64,000 nt of DNA, taken from NCBI RefSeq assembly GCF_900090315.1, contig NZ_FMHZ01000002.1, positions 4,682,501-4,746,500 on the forward strand. The letters are read 5' to 3'. Of this stretch, positions 27,671 through 38,929 are shown piece by piece. Position 1 is the first letter of the stretch; each line of letters begins with the position of its first letter. Under the pieces are notes generated by a model that saw only the letters and a program-made list of their open reading frames with translations, had not been told where the DNA came from and did not search any database. Origin of the DNA: Micromonospora citrea (GTDB lineage: Bacteria; Actinomycetota; Actinomycetes; Mycobacteriales; Micromonosporaceae). Made by a program: the position numbers and the translations under genes.

Positions 27671-29326
27671 ATGGCCGAGCTGACCATCTCGACGGAGGAG
27701 ATCCGCGGCGCCCTGGAGCGCTACGTCTCCTCCTACTCGTCCGAACTCTCCCGCGAGGAGGTCGGCACCGTCGCCGACACCGGCGACGGCATCGCCCACG
27801 TCGAGGGTCTTCCCTCGACCATGACCAACGAGCTCCTGGAGTTCGAGGACGGCACCCTGGGTGTGGCGCTGAACCTCGACGTCCGGGAGATCGGTGTCGT
27901 CGTTCTCGGTGACTCCGCCAAGCTCGAAGAGGGCCAGCGCGTCAAGCGCACCGGCCGGGTGCTCTCGGTGCCGGTCGGCGACGCCTTCCTCGGCCGCGTG
28001 GTCAACGCGCTCGGCCAGCCGATCGACGGGCTCGGCGACATCGCCAACGAGGGCTTCCGCGAGCTGGAGCTCCAGGCCCCGAACGTGATGTCCCGGCAGT
28101 CCGTCGACGAGCCGCTGCAGACCGGTCTCAAGGCCGTCGACGCCATGACCCCGATCGGCCGCGGTCAGCGTCAGCTGATCATCGGCGACCGGAAGACCGG
28201 CAAGACCACCGTCGCGCTGGACACCATCCTCAACCAGCGGGACAACTGGCGCTCCGGCGACCCGAAGAAGCAGGTCCGCTGCATCTACGTCGCCATCGGC
28301 CAGAAGGCCTCCACGGTCGCCTCGATCAAGGGCGTCCTGGAGGAGGCGGGCGCGATGGAGTACACGACGATCGTCGCCTCCCCGGCCTCCGACCCGGCCG
28401 GCTTCAAGTACCTCGCCCCCTACACCGGCTCGTCCATCGGGCAGCACTGGATGTACGGCGGCAAGCACGTCCTGATCGTCTTCGACGACCTGAGCAAGCA
28501 GGCCGAGGCGTACCGCGCCGTGTCGCTGCTGCTGCGTCGCCCGCCGGGCCGCGAGGCGTACCCGGGTGACGTCTTCTACCTGCACTCCCGTCTGCTGGAG
28601 CGCTGCGCGAAGCTCTCCGACGAGCTGGGCGGCGGCTCGATGACCGGCCTGCCGATCATCGAGACGAAGGCCAACGACATCTCGGCCTTCATCCCGACCA
28701 ACGTCATCTCCATCACCGACGGCCAGATCTTCCTGGAGACCGACCTGTTCAACCAGGGCGTCCGGCCGGCCATCAACGTCGGCACCTCGGTCTCCCGGGT
28801 CGGTGGCGCCGCGCAGGTGAAGCCGATGCGGAAGGTCGCCGGTTCGCTGCGGCTCAACCTGGCCCAGTACCGCGAGCTGGAGGCGTTCGCCGCCTTCGCC
28901 TCCGACCTGGACAAGGCCTCCCGGGCCCAGTTGGAGCGCGGTTCCCGCCTGGTCGAGCTGCTCAAGCAGGCGAACTACTCGCCGTACCCGGTGCAGGAGC
29001 AGGTCGTCTCGGTCTGGGCCGGCACCGAGGGCAAGCTCGACGACATCCCGGTGGGCGAGGTCCGCCGCTTCGAGTCGGAGTTCCTCCAGTACCTGCGCCA
29101 CAAGCACGAGGGCGTACTGGCCTCGATCGCCGACAACCAGTGGAACGACGACATCATCGGCTCGCTCGACGCCGCCATCGCCGACTTCAAGCAGGTCTTC
29201 CTCGGCAAGGCCGACGAGCGTCGGATCAACGAGGCCCCGGCCTCGCCGCTGGAGGGCGACGAGAACCGCGAGACGGTGACCCGCTACCGGGACGGCGCGG
29301 GCGACCGCCCGGCCGAGAACCAGTAA
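27671..29326 (+). CDS. atpA: ATP synthase F1 subunit alpha
   Basis: Regulatory nucleotide-binding subunit; 551 residues. The Walker A loop is [11 protein letters not shown] (about residues 172-182). The DELSD region starts [24 protein letters not shown], and the visible family signature is [17 protein letters not shown]. The C-terminus extends about 35 residues past the E. coli end, ending in an acidic/Arg-rich stretch. An extended alpha C-terminus is known in actinobacteria and suppresses ATP hydrolysis in mycobacteria. Whether this one does is inferred. GGAAGCAGAGG precedes the ATG. Confidence 0.97.
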   Translation: MAELTISTEEIRGALERYVSSYSSELSREEVGTVADTGDGIAHVEGLPSTMTNELLEFEDGTLGVALNLDVREIGVVVLGDSAKLEEGQRVKRTGRVLSVPVGDAFLGRVVNALGQPIDGLGDIANEGFRELELQAPNVMSRQSVDEPLQTGLKAVDAMTPIGRGQRQLIIGDRKTGKTTVALDTILNQRDNWRSGDPKKQVRCIYVAIGQKASTVASIKGVLEEAGAMEYTTIVASPASDPAGFKYLAPYTGSSIGQHWMYGGKHVLIVFDDLSKQAEAYRAVSLLLRRPPGREAYPGDVFYLHSRLLERCAKLSDELGGGSMTGLPIIETKANDISAFIPTNVISITDGQIFLETDLFNQGVRPAINVGTSVSRVGGAAQVKPMRKVAGSLRLNLAQYRELEAFAAFASDLDKASRAQLERGSRLVELLKQANYSPYPVQEQVVSVWAGTEGKLDDIPVGEVRRFESEFLQYLRHKHEGVLASIADNQWNDDIIGSLDAAIADFKQVFLGKADERRINEAPASPLEGDENRETVTRYRDGAGDRPAENQ

Positions 29327-29336
29327 GGGCTGATCC

Positions 29337-31720
<2,384 letters not shown>

Positions 31721-31736
31721 CCTGTCGGTCCTGACG

Positions 31737-31767
31737 AAGGCCGTCCCGGCAATGCCGGGGCGGCCTT
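31737..31767 (+). terminator. terminator after atpD
   Basis: A 14-bp stem (one G-T pair), AAGGCCGTCCCGGC / GCCGGGGCGGCCTT with a 3-nt loop, followed by TCGTTC. It ends the atp transcript before the LCP gene and atpC. Confidence 0.88.
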
Positions 31768-31785
31768 TCGTTCATCTTCGGGCCC

Positions 31786-31791
31786 TATGAT
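31786..31791 (+). promoter_or_regulatory. possible promoter of the LCP gene
   Basis: TATGAT lies 18 nt past the atpD terminator and is close to the -10 consensus. No clear -35 box is seen. The implied leader of about 150 nt contains a GCCCG-AGCTGTCG-CGGGC hairpin. Confidence 0.4.
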
Positions 31792-31942
31792 CGCCGCTGA
31801 CCGGTTCCGCGTGCTCGGCGATCAAGCCGGACGCGAGGTACCGTCGATCCGCGCGCCCGAGCTGTCGCGGGCGTCGATCTGTGCAACCAATCGGCTGCGT
31901 GCGCCCGTCTCCTGATCGTGGGCGTGACGAACGGAGATGATC

Positions 31943-33079
31943 GTGGGTAAGGCCGGCAAGGGCGGCGGCAAGTCGTCCATGTGGTCTGGGGTGCCGCGCT
32001 GGGCCCGGGTCTGCACCGTCTTCGGTGCCGTCCTCATGCTGCTCAGCGGCGTGGTCCTGGTCGGGGCCGAGGCGCTGATGGCCCGCTACGAGGGCGCGGT
32101 GGGCAAGGCCGACCTCTTCGGCGACCAGGCGGCCGGGGCTAAGGAGCGCAAGAGCGACATCAAGGGCCCACTCAACATCCTGCTGGTCGGCATCGATCCA
32201 CGCAAGCCGGAGACGCCCCCGCTGGCCGATTCGATCATGGTGCTGCACGTCCCGGAGGCGATGGACCGGGCGTACCTCTTCTCCATGCCCCGCGACCTGA
32301 TCGTGGAGATCCCGCGGTTCGAGAAGGCCGGCTACGACGGTGGCCGGGACAGGATCAACGCGGCCATGTCGCGCGGCAGCCTGGTGCAGGGGCAGAACCC
32401 GAGCGCGGCGCAGGGCTTCGAGCTGCTCGCCCAGACCGTGCAGCGGGTCACCGGGATCAAGCGCTTCGACGCCGGCGCCATCATCAACTTCAACGGATTC
32501 CAGAAGATCGTCGACGCGATGGGCGGCGTCGACCTCTACATCGAGCGCGAGGTGCGCTCCGAGCACCGGGAGCCGGACGGCAAGCACCGCAAGGGCAACC
32601 CGTACGGCGAGGGCTACGTCGGCCCGCAGGCGGTCTACAAGAAGGGCACCCAGCACCTCAACGGGTGGCAGGCGCTCGACTACGTCCGCCAGCGCTACCC
32701 GAAGAACGGTGTGCCGGACGGCGACTACGGCCGCCAGCGCCACCAGCAGCAGTTCGTCAAGGCCATGGCGGGCCAGGCGCTCAGCGCCGACGTGGTCACC
32801 AACCCGATCAAGCTGGACCGGGTGCTGCGGGCAGCCGGCCAGTCGCTGGTCTTCAGCGGCCGGGGCAACAGCGTGATCGACTTCGGTCTGGCGCTGAAGA
32901 ACCTCCGCCCGGAGAGCATCCACATGGTCAAGCTGCCCGGCGGTGGTGTCACCGAGAACGGGAGGTACCGGGGGGAGCGCTTCGACCCGGAGGTCGACGA
33001 CTTCTTCGCCGCCCTGCACAACGAGCAGCTCGACGCGTTCCTGCTGGAGCACCCCGACTTCCAGAACAAGACCAGGTAG
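31943..33079 (+). CDS. LytR-CpsA-Psr (LCP) family cell-wall ligase
   Basis: Membrane-anchored phosphotransferase that attaches teichoic acids or other glycopolymers to peptidoglycan; 378 residues. A Lys/Gly-rich cytoplasmic start is followed by one membrane helix (about residues 22-44). The LCP domain starts NILLVGID, with MPRDLIVEIP and a DRINAAMSRGS segment. Conserved Asp and Arg residues bind the lipid pyrophosphate. The GTG at 31943 is chosen because GGAG lies 6 nt upstream; the ATG at 31937 would overlap that site. It sits between atpD and atpC, interrupting the ATP synthase cluster, and is not functionally related to it. Confidence 0.92.
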   Translation: MGKAGKGGGKSSMWSGVPRWARVCTVFGAVLMLLSGVVLVGAEALMARYEGAVGKADLFGDQAAGAKERKSDIKGPLNILLVGIDPRKPETPPLADSIMVLHVPEAMDRAYLFSMPRDLIVEIPRFEKAGYDGGRDRINAAMSRGSLVQGQNPSAAQGFELLAQTVQRVTGIKRFDAGAIINFNGFQKIVDAMGGVDLYIEREVRSEHREPDGKHRKGNPYGEGYVGPQAVYKKGTQHLNGWQALDYVRQRYPKNGVPDGDYGRQRHQQQFVKAMAGQALSADVVTNPIKLDRVLRAAGQSLVFSGRGNSVIDFGLALKNLRPESIHMVKLPGGGVTENGRYRGERFDPEVDDFFAALHNEQLDAFLLEHPDFQNKTR

Positions 33080-33129
33080 CCGTGGCGCAGGTCTCGCCAC
33101 CCGCGTTGGGGGCGCGCCGGCGGCAAGAC

Positions 33130-33135
33130 TAGACT
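33130..33135 (+). promoter_or_regulatory. -10 box upstream of atpC
   Basis: TAGACT lies 34 nt before the atpC start, downstream of the LCP stop codon. An AAGGAGACA ribosome binding site follows. It could give atpC its own promoter. Confidence 0.45.
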
Positions 33136-33168
33136 TTCGACAATCCGCCGCCGCAGCAAGGAGACAGC

Positions 33169-33453
33169 GTGGCACAGCAGCTTCACGTCGAGCTCGTAGC
33201 CGTCGAGGAGAAGGTCTGGTCCGGTGACGCCGAGATGGTCGTCGCCCGGACGACCGAGGGTGAGCTGGGTGTGCTGCCGGGGCACGCGCCCCTGCTCGGC
33301 CAGCTCGCTGAGCCCGGTCAGGTGCGCATCAAGCTCGCCGGCGGCGAGCAGGTCTCCTACGAGGTCGCCGGGGGCTTCCTCTCGGTGAGCGCGGAGGGCG
33401 TCACCATTCTGGCCGAGAGCGCCACCCCGGTTTCCGCCGCGCAGAGCCGCTGA
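33169..33453 (+). CDS. atpC: ATP synthase F1 subunit epsilon
   Basis: Rotor subunit and hydrolysis brake; 94 residues. The N-terminal beta-sandwich is intact, with TTEGELGVLPGHAPLLGQL as its signature. The protein stops after SATPVSAAQSR, so the C-terminal helical hairpin that acts as the inhibitory latch in E. coli is absent or very short. GTG follows AAGGAGACAGC. It is separated from atpD by a terminator and the LCP gene, and is 12 nt upstream of the DUF2550 gene. Confidence 0.96.
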   Translation: MAQQLHVELVAVEEKVWSGDAEMVVARTTEGELGVLPGHAPLLGQLAEPGQVRIKLAGGEQVSYEVAGGFLSVSAEGVTILAESATPVSAAQSR

Positions 33454-33465
33454 GTCGCACCGCCG

Positions 33466-33921
33466 ATGGGGATCGTCGAAGGGATCGGAATCGGCTTCGC
33501 CGTCATCCTCGGCGCGCTCCTGATCCTCTTCGCCCGTCGGGCGGTCGTCACCCGCAGCGGAGGCATCATCCGGCTCGGCGTCCGGACCTCCACGATGCTC
33601 GACGGCCGCGGCTGGTCCCCCGGCTTCGGCCGGTTCGTCGGCGACGAACTCCGGTGGTACCGCATGTTCAGCTTCGCCGTACGCCCCACCCGGGTGCTGT
33701 CCCGCAAGAAGCTGGCGGTGGAGCGGCGGCGGCTGCCCGAGGGGCAGGAACGCCTCTCCATGCCCGCCGACTGGGTGATCCTTCGCTGCACCAGCGACCA
33801 CACTCCGGTCGAGATCGCCATGGCGCGGTCCACCGTCACCGGGTTCCTCTCCTGGCTCGAGGCCGCCCCTCCGGGGGCGGTCTCGCCGCGTCTGGCCTCC
33901 CAGGACTGGCCCGCCGCCTGA
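33466..33921 (+). CDS. DUF2550 family membrane-anchored protein
   Basis: Protein of 151 residues of unknown function. One N-terminal membrane helix (about residues 4-23) is followed by a compact domain with GRGWSPGFGRFVGDELRWYR and FSFAVRPTRVLSRKKL. The DUF2550 family is restricted to Actinobacteria and is regularly found next to atpC, as here (12-nt gap, same operon). A role linked to the ATP synthase or envelope is only a guess from that neighbourhood. A conserved-loop hairpin begins 16 nt after its stop codon. Confidence 0.85.
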   Translation: MGIVEGIGIGFAVILGALLILFARRAVVTRSGGIIRLGVRTSTMLDGRGWSPGFGRFVGDELRWYRMFSFAVRPTRVLSRKKLAVERRRLPEGQERLSMPADWVILRCTSDHTPVEIAMARSTVTGFLSWLEAAPPGAVSPRLASQDWPAA

Positions 33922-33937
33922 CGTCCCCTCGTCCTCG

Positions 33938-34011
33938 GGGGTCTCCGGGGAGCACACCCGCTCCGGGCGGTCAGGCTTGATCCCTCCGCGGGCGGGCTCC
34001 CCGGAAACCCC
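33938..34011 (+). repeat. conserved-loop hairpin element, copy 1
   Basis: About 19 bp of interrupted stem: GGGGT/ACCCC with one mismatch, TCCGGGGAGC/GCTCCCCGGA, a 3x3 internal loop, then CCCGC/GCGGG. It encloses a 26-nt apical segment (33962-33987) containing GGTCAGGCTTGATCCC. The same 26 nt, with one change, caps an unrelated stem at 45197-45268. The apical part can itself fold as TCA-GGCT-TGA extended by GG/CC pairs. This copy lies between the convergent DUF2550 and VOC genes. Confidence 0.85.
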
Positions 34012-34090
34012 TGCCGTCGCGCTGTCCGCAGTCCGGCGCCCACCTCACACCACCCGCACCATCACCGGTTCCGCCAGGTGACCCGCCGAA

Positions 34091-34513
34091 CTAGCCGGGT
34101 GGTGCGGCGACGAGTTCGACCTCGTACCCCTGGTTGTCGGTGAGGTAGGCGGCGTAGGTGTCCGGGCCGCCGGCCCGGGGATGGCGGTCCGGGAAGAGCA
34201 GCGTCCAGCCGTGTGCCGGCGCGGCCGCGACCAGCCGGTCCACGGCTCCGGGCGGGCCGGCGTGGAAGGCCAGGTGGTTCAGGCCGGGAGCGAGCCGGTC
34301 GTGGCGCGACCCGCGCAACGCCGGAGACCGCTCCAGGACCAGGTACGTCGGGCCGAGCCGCCAGGAGCGGCCGGCCGGCCACTCCTGGAACGGCGTCCAG
34401 CCCAACTCGCCGAGGAGCCAGCCCCAGCCGCGTACGGCGGCGGCCAGGTCGGGTACCCAGATCTCGACGTGGTGCAACCCGCCGACGGTCAGCGCCTGCC
34501 GCCCGGCACCCAT
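34091..34513 (-). CDS. VOC superfamily (glyoxalase-like) protein
   Basis: Small metal-dependent-fold protein of 140 residues with two beta-alpha-beta-beta-beta halves: LHHVEIWVPDLAAAVRGWGW and LNHLAFHAGPPGAVDRLV. It ends GYEVELVAAPPG. His in HHVE, His in NHLAF and Glu in YEVEL are the likely metal ligands. The substrate is unknown; VOC proteins include lyases, dioxygenases and resistance proteins. The ATG at 34513 lies inside the end of the adenosyltransferase gene (25-nt overlap), so the two are co-translated. Confidence 0.85.
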   Translation of the reverse strand: MGAGRQALTVGGLHHVEIWVPDLAAAVRGWGWLLGELGWTPFQEWPAGRSWRLGPTYLVLERSPALRGSRHDRLAPGLNHLAFHAGPPGAVDRLVAAAPAHGWTLLFPDRHPRAGGPDTYAAYLTDNQGYEVELVAAPPG

Positions 34514-35061
34514 AGCACATCTCCGCCCGGGTTGGCCGTTCTTGACAGGATGAACAGCAGGTCGGAGAGCCGGTTGAGATACTTTGCCGGGAGCGAGCTG
34601 GTCCGATCGGGGTCGTGCGCGACCAGGGCCCACGCCGCCCGCTCGGCGCGTCGGGCCACCGTCCGCGCCACGTGCAGCAGCGCCGCGCCAGCGGTGCCGC
34701 CGGGGAGGATGAAGGAGTCGAGCTTGCTCAGGCGTGCGTTGTATTCGTCGCACCAACCCTCGAGTCGCTCGACGTACTCCTCGGTGACCCGCAGCGGCGG
34801 ATACTTCGGGTCCGGCTCCACGGGGGTGGCCAGGTCGGCCCCCACGTCGAACATGTCGTTCTGGATCGCCGCCAGGACGCCCCGCAGCTCGTCGTCGAGC
34901 TGCCCCAGGGCGAGCGCCACGCCGATCGCGGCGTTGCACTCGTCGACGTCCGCGTACGCGGCGATGCGCGGATCGGTCTTCGGCACCTGCTCGTTGTTGC
35001 TCAGCCTGGTCATGCCGGCGTCGCCGGCCTTGGTGTAGATGCGCGTGAGGTGGACGGCCAT
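34489..35061 (-). CDS. ATP:cob(I)alamin adenosyltransferase (PduO type)
   Basis: Makes adenosylcobalamin, the cofactor of B12 mutases; 190 residues. The N-terminal ATP-binding motif [15 protein letters not shown] is diagnostic of PduO-type enzymes. The helical core carries [25 protein letters not shown] and the C-terminal [14 protein letters not shown]. The ATG at 35061 has TAGGCT 7 nt upstream and no ribosome binding site, indicating a leaderless message. Its start codon overlaps the ATG-like codon of a longer murA frame on the other strand. The likely client in the window is MeaA. Confidence 0.94.
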   Translation of the reverse strand: MAVHLTRIYTKAGDAGMTRLSNNEQVPKTDPRIAAYADVDECNAAIGVALALGQLDDELRGVLAAIQNDMFDVGADLATPVEPDPKYPPLRVTEEYVERLEGWCDEYNARLSKLDSFILPGGTAGAALLHVARTVARRAERAAWALVAHDPDRTSSLPAKYLNRLSDLLFILSRTANPGGDVLWVPGGRR

Positions 35062-35173
35062 GACGCACAGCCTACGGATACCGGACCTGACGATCCCGGC
35101 GCGCCCGGGCGGCGCCGCCCTTCGGGCGGGTGGAACGGGCCCCGGCGACGCCGGTGACCCGGCGGTCAACGAC

Positions 35174-36502
35174 GTGGACGTCATCCGGGTGCGCGGCGAC
35201 GCCCGGCTGGCGGGCACGGTGCACGTCGTCGGCGCCAAGAACTCGGCGTTGAAGCTGATGGCCGCCGCGCTGCTCGCCCCGGGGCGCAGCGTGATCACCA
35301 ACGTCCCGCGGATCACCGACATCGCGATCATGGGGGAGGTGCTGCGCCGGCTCGGCTGCGGCATCCGCTTCGCCGCCGACGACCCGGTCGACCCGATGGT
35401 CGCGCACGGCGGGGTGGCCCGGTCCCGGTCGGTCGTCATCGACGTTCCCGAGCACCCCGGCACCGAGGCCGACTACGACCTCGTCCGCCGGCTGCGCGCC
35501 TCGATCTGCGTGCTCGGTCCGCTGCTGGCCCGCCGGGGGTACGTGCGGGTGGCCCACCCCGGCGGGGACGCCATCGGCTCGCGAGGGCTGGACATGCACA
35601 TCTCCGGGCTGACCCGGCTGGGTGCCGAGATCTCCGGCGAGCACGGCTTCGTCATCGCCTCGGCGCCGCACGGGCTGCACGGCGCGGAGATCGTGCTCGA
35701 CTTCCCCAGCGTGGGGGCCACGGAGAACCTGGTCATGGCGGCGGTGCTGGCCCGCGGCGCCAGCGTCATCGACAACGCCGCCCGCGAGCCCGAGATCGTC
35801 GACATCTGCACCATGCTCAACCAGATGGGCGCGCGCATCTCCGGCGCCGGCACGTCGACGCTGCACATCGAGGGGGTGCCCGGGCTGCGGCCGGTGCGGC
35901 ACGCCACGGTGGGGGACCGGATCGTGGCCGGCACCTGGGCGTTCGGCGCGGCGATGACCCGGGGGGACGTCACCGTCACCGGGGTGGAGCCGGGCTTCCT
36001 GGAGGTCGCGCTCGACAAGCTGGTCTCCGCCGGAGGCCTGGTGGAGACCAGGGGCGGCGCGTTCCGGATCCGGATGGACGACCGGCCGAAGGCCGTGGAC
36101 GTGGTCACCCTGCCGTACCCGGGCTTCGCCACCGACCTGCTGCCGATGGCGATCGGCCTGGCCGCCGTCAGCGACGGGGCGTCGCTGATCACCGAGAACA
36201 TCTTCGACGGCCGGTTCATGTTCGCCAACGAGATGATGCGGCTTGGCGCCGACATCAAGACCGACGGGCACCACGCGGTGGTCCGGGGCCGGGAGCGGCT
36301 CTCCGGCGCCCCCGTACGCGCCACCGACATCCGGGCCGGCGCGGGGCTGATCATCGCGGGGCTCTGCGCGGAGGGAGTCACCGAGGTCTCCCACGTGCAC
36401 CACGTGGACCGGGGCTATCCGGACTTCGCCGCCGACCTGCGGGCGCTCGGCGTCGAGGTGGAGCGGGGCACCACCCCGGAGGAGCCGGACCTCTCCATCT
36501 GA
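35174..36502 (+). CDS. murA: UDP-N-acetylglucosamine 1-carboxyvinyltransferase
   Basis: First committed step of peptidoglycan synthesis, adding enolpyruvate from PEP to UDP-GlcNAc. It has 442 residues from GTG 35174. The catalytic Lys lies in [15 protein letters not shown] near the start. The fosfomycin-target Cys of E. coli (Cys115, PGGCTIGAR) is Asp here (PGGDAIGSR), predicting intrinsic fosfomycin resistance as in mycobacteria. The start is uncertain. An ATG at 35060 would add 38 low-complexity residues and overlap the divergent adenosyltransferase start, so the GTG next to the conserved [13 protein letters not shown] is preferred. Confidence 0.93.
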   Translation: MDVIRVRGDARLAGTVHVVGAKNSALKLMAAALLAPGRSVITNVPRITDIAIMGEVLRRLGCGIRFAADDPVDPMVAHGGVARSRSVVIDVPEHPGTEADYDLVRRLRASICVLGPLLARRGYVRVAHPGGDAIGSRGLDMHISGLTRLGAEISGEHGFVIASAPHGLHGAEIVLDFPSVGATENLVMAAVLARGASVIDNAAREPEIVDICTMLNQMGARISGAGTSTLHIEGVPGLRPVRHATVGDRIVAGTWAFGAAMTRGDVTVTGVEPGFLEVALDKLVSAGGLVETRGGAFRIRMDDRPKAVDVVTLPYPGFATDLLPMAIGLAAVSDGASLITENIFDGRFMFANEMMRLGADIKTDGHHAVVRGRERLSGAPVRATDIRAGAGLIIAGLCAEGVTEVSHVHHVDRGYPDFAADLRALGVEVERGTTPEEPDLSI

Positions 36503-36540
36503 GGGACTTGGCAGTCGTTCGGTCTCGCCGGCCGGGCCGG

Positions 36541-36698
36541 CCCCGTCATGCCCTCGCTGCGCTCGGTGCGTTCCGTCCTGCAGGGCTGGCTGGTCATGCC
36601 GTCACGGCCCTCGCTGCGCTCGGTGCGTTCCGTCCTGACTTGGGCTGGCTGGTCATGCCGTCACGGCCCTCGCTGCGCTCGGTGCGTTCCGTCCTGAC
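36541..36698. repeat. 57-nt direct repeats upstream of 3-hydroxybutyryl-CoA dehydrogenase
   Basis: Two identical 57-nt copies (36583-36639 and 36642-36698) are separated by 2 nt. A third, partial copy (36541-36580) shares the 30-nt part ending TGCGTTCCGTCCTG. The core CCTCGCTGCGCTCGGTGCG recurs three times. The array fills most of the 238-nt gap between murA and the next gene and ends just before its ribosome binding site. Confidence 0.88.
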
Positions 36699-36740
36699 TA
36701 GGGTGCTGGCAGAACACTCAATCAGGCGAGGGAGAAGCAG

Positions 36741-37589
36741 ATGGCGGGTCGACTCGCGGTCGTCGGGGCCGGGCTGATGGGCTCGGGCATCGCCCAGGTG
36801 GCGGCGCAGGCGGGCTGGCAGGTGACGCTGCGGGACCTGGACGACGCGGCCACCCGGCGGGGCGTCGACGGCATCCGGAAGTCGCTGGAGAGGTTCGCCG
36901 AGAAGGGCAAGATCGCGGCGGCCGACGTCGAGGCGGCGCTGGGCCGGATCACCCCGACCACCGACCTGGAGGCGGCGGCGGACGCGGACATCGTCGTCGA
37001 GGCGGTCTTCGAGAAGCTCGAGATCAAGCACGAGGTGTTCCGGGCGCTCGACAAGATCTGCAAGTCCGACGCGATCCTGGCCACCAACACCTCGGCCATC
37101 CCGGTCACCCAGATCGCCACGGCGACCGAGCGGCCGGAGGCGGTCGTCGGCACGCACTTCTTCTCGCCGGTGCCGATGATGAAGCTCTGCGAGCTGGTGC
37201 GCGGCTACAAGACCAGCGACGAGACCCTGGCGACGGCGAAGTCGTTCGCCGAGGAGATCGGCAAGACCGTGGTGGTGGTCAACCGGGACATCGCCGGCTT
37301 CGTCACCACCCGGCTGATCAGCGCGCTCGCCATGGAGGCGGTCAAGCTGGTCGAGTCCGGGGTGGTCTCCGCCGAGGACCTGGACACCGCGTGCAAGCTG
37401 GGCTTCGGCCACGCCATGGGCCCGCTGGCCACGATCGACCTGACCGGCGTGGACGTGCTGCTCAACGCCACGAAGAACATCTACACGGACACGGCGGACG
37501 AGAAGTTCTTCCCGCCGGAGCTGCTCCAGCGCATGGCCACCGCCGGCGACCTGGGCCGCAAGTCCGGCAAGGGCTTCTACACGTACTGA
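36741..37589 (+). CDS. 3-hydroxybutyryl-CoA dehydrogenase
   Basis: NAD(P)-dependent dehydrogenase interconverting acetoacetyl-CoA and 3-hydroxybutyryl-CoA; 282 residues. The Rossmann loop is VVGAGLMGSGIAQVAAQAG. The catalytic segment is VVGTHFFSPVPMMKLCELVRG (His/Glu pair). The C-terminal domain has NRDIAGFVTTRL and GHAMGPLATIDLTG. GAGGGAGAAG precedes the ATG. It probably supplies the ethylmalonyl-CoA pathway (with Ccr and MeaA in this window) or short-chain fatty-acid and polyketide precursor metabolism. A hairpin terminator follows. Confidence 0.94.
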   Translation: MAGRLAVVGAGLMGSGIAQVAAQAGWQVTLRDLDDAATRRGVDGIRKSLERFAEKGKIAAADVEAALGRITPTTDLEAAADADIVVEAVFEKLEIKHEVFRALDKICKSDAILATNTSAIPVTQIATATERPEAVVGTHFFSPVPMMKLCELVRGYKTSDETLATAKSFAEEIGKTVVVVNRDIAGFVTTRLISALAMEAVKLVESGVVSAEDLDTACKLGFGHAMGPLATIDLTGVDVLLNATKNIYTDTADEKFFPPELLQRMATAGDLGRKSGKGFYTY

Positions 37590-37598
37590 GCCGACACC

Positions 37599-37632
37599 GA
37601 CGGAGGCGCCGGCACCCGCCGACGCCTCCGTC
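37599..37632. terminator. hairpin between dehydrogenase and convergent MFS gene
   Basis: 10-bp stem GACGGAGGCG / CGCCTCCGTC with a 14-nt loop, 9 nt after the dehydrogenase stop codon. Confidence 0.78.
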
Positions 37633-37674
37633 CTGTGCCGGACCGTCGCCCCGGTGCCCTCGCCGGGAGCCTGC

Positions 37675-38877
37675 TCACGCCGACGGCGTCGGCATCGCCG
37701 TGACCGGTTCGGCTGCGGTGCGTCGCAGCCCCGGGGTGAGCGCGACGGTGGCGGTCAGCGCCGCTCCGGCCAGCAGCGCGACGGCCCAGTACGCCGGGAC
37801 CAGGTCTGCGATCGCGCCGGCGAGCGCGGCGCACACCGCCTGCCCGGCCAGCATGCCGTTGTGGTGCAGGCCGAGCACCTGGCCCCGGGCCTCGGGTGGC
37901 GAGTGGGTGATCAGCCGCTCCTGCAACGGCAGTCCGGCGGCGAAGCCGACCGAGGCGACCAGTGCGACGACCATGGCCAGCGGTAGCGGCGGCGACAGCA
38001 GGAAGACCAGATAGGGAACTGCGAGCAGCAACCGCAGCGTGGGCACCCACCGCTCCCGGCGGGCCCCGGTCAGGAACCGCCCCATCACCACGTCGCCGAT
38101 CAGCATGCCGAGGGCGGCAGCGGCGAACAGGAAGCCGGCGCGATCACCGGCGTACGGGACGAAGAGCGCTTCGCACCCGACGATCAGACCGCCGGGTACC
38201 CACAGGTTCAGGAAGAGTGACCGGCGGCCCGGGTCCGCCCAGAGTTCCTTGTTCACCCGCACGGTGCGTGCGATCGTCGTCCGCTCGGTGACCCGGACCG
38301 GGCGTTCGGACAGCCCGAACCAGCCCACCGCGGCGGCCACCGCCCGGAGCACCGCGGCGAGCAGGAACACCTGGTACGGGCTCAGTAGGACGAGCAGGGC
38401 ACCGGCCAGTCCGAATCCGGCGATCTGCATCACGCCGACGCTCGTGTTCATGGTGGCCCGGCCCAGCACGTAGGCGTCGGTCGGCAGGATGTCGGTGAGC
38501 AGCGCCCACCTGGCCCCGCCGGTGATCGAGCTCACGTACGCGCTGGCGAAGATGATCGTGAACCGGGCCCACAGCGGCAGCCCGGGCACGGCCTGCACCG
38601 CCGCTCCGACGGTGACCAGCACCGCGGCGAGGGTCAGCGCCCGGCGAGGTGGCAGGCTGTCCGCGGCCGACAGCAACGTCAGGCTGCCGAGGACGCCGGC
38701 CAGCGGTGCGCCGAACATGCTCAGCGCGGTGAGCAGCGCCGAGCCGGTCGACGTGTAGGTCAACGCGCCCAGCGCCAGCGCCGACGTGGTGTGCGCTGCG
38801 ATCCCCGCGCAGTTGGCGAGGAACAGGTTGCGGAACTCACGGGCCGCGAACAGGTCTGCGTACGTTCTCACGGGCAC
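37675..38877 (-). CDS. MFS transporter, drug-export type
   Basis: Twelve-helix transporter of 400 residues starting at GTG 38877. It opens with YADLFAAREFRNLFLANCAG, the usual helix 1 context of actinobacterial drug/metabolite exporters. The loop-A signature is weak (ADSLPPRRAL in place of GxxxDRxGRR). It is divergent from an ArsR-like regulator gene only 52 nt away, with a small palindrome between. This implies the regulator controls this exporter in response to its substrate, which is unknown. Confidence 0.87.
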   Translation of the reverse strand: MPVRTYADLFAAREFRNLFLANCAGIAAHTTSALALGALTYTSTGSALLTALSMFGAPLAGVLGSLTLLSAADSLPPRRALTLAAVLVTVGAAVQAVPGLPLWARFTIIFASAYVSSITGGARWALLTDILPTDAYVLGRATMNTSVGVMQIAGFGLAGALLVLLSPYQVFLLAAVLRAVAAAVGWFGLSERPVRVTERTTIARTVRVNKELWADPGRRSLFLNLWVPGGLIVGCEALFVPYAGDRAGFLFAAAALGMLIGDVVMGRFLTGARRERWVPTLRLLLAVPYLVFLLSPPLPLAMVVALVASVGFAAGLPLQERLITHSPPEARGQVLGLHHNGMLAGQAVCAALAGAIADLVPAYWAVALLAGAALTATVALTPGLRRTAAEPVTAMPTPSA

Positions 38878-38899
38878 GATCGTGTGGGGCGCCGGGTGG

Positions 38900-38912
38900 A
38901 ACTCGTAGAGTT
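38900..38912. promoter_or_regulatory. candidate operator between MFS and regulator genes
   Basis: The inverted repeat AACTC-GTA-GAGTT is centred in the 52-nt divergent gap, where it would overlap both promoters. Confidence 0.45.
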
Positions 38913-38929
38913 ACGTCTGGAGGCGAAAC

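Noticed and set aside
35060..35173. N-terminal extension of MurA from ATG 35060
   Set aside because: It would add 38 low-complexity residues before the conserved start and overlap the start codon of the divergent adenosyltransferase. Kept only as an alternative.
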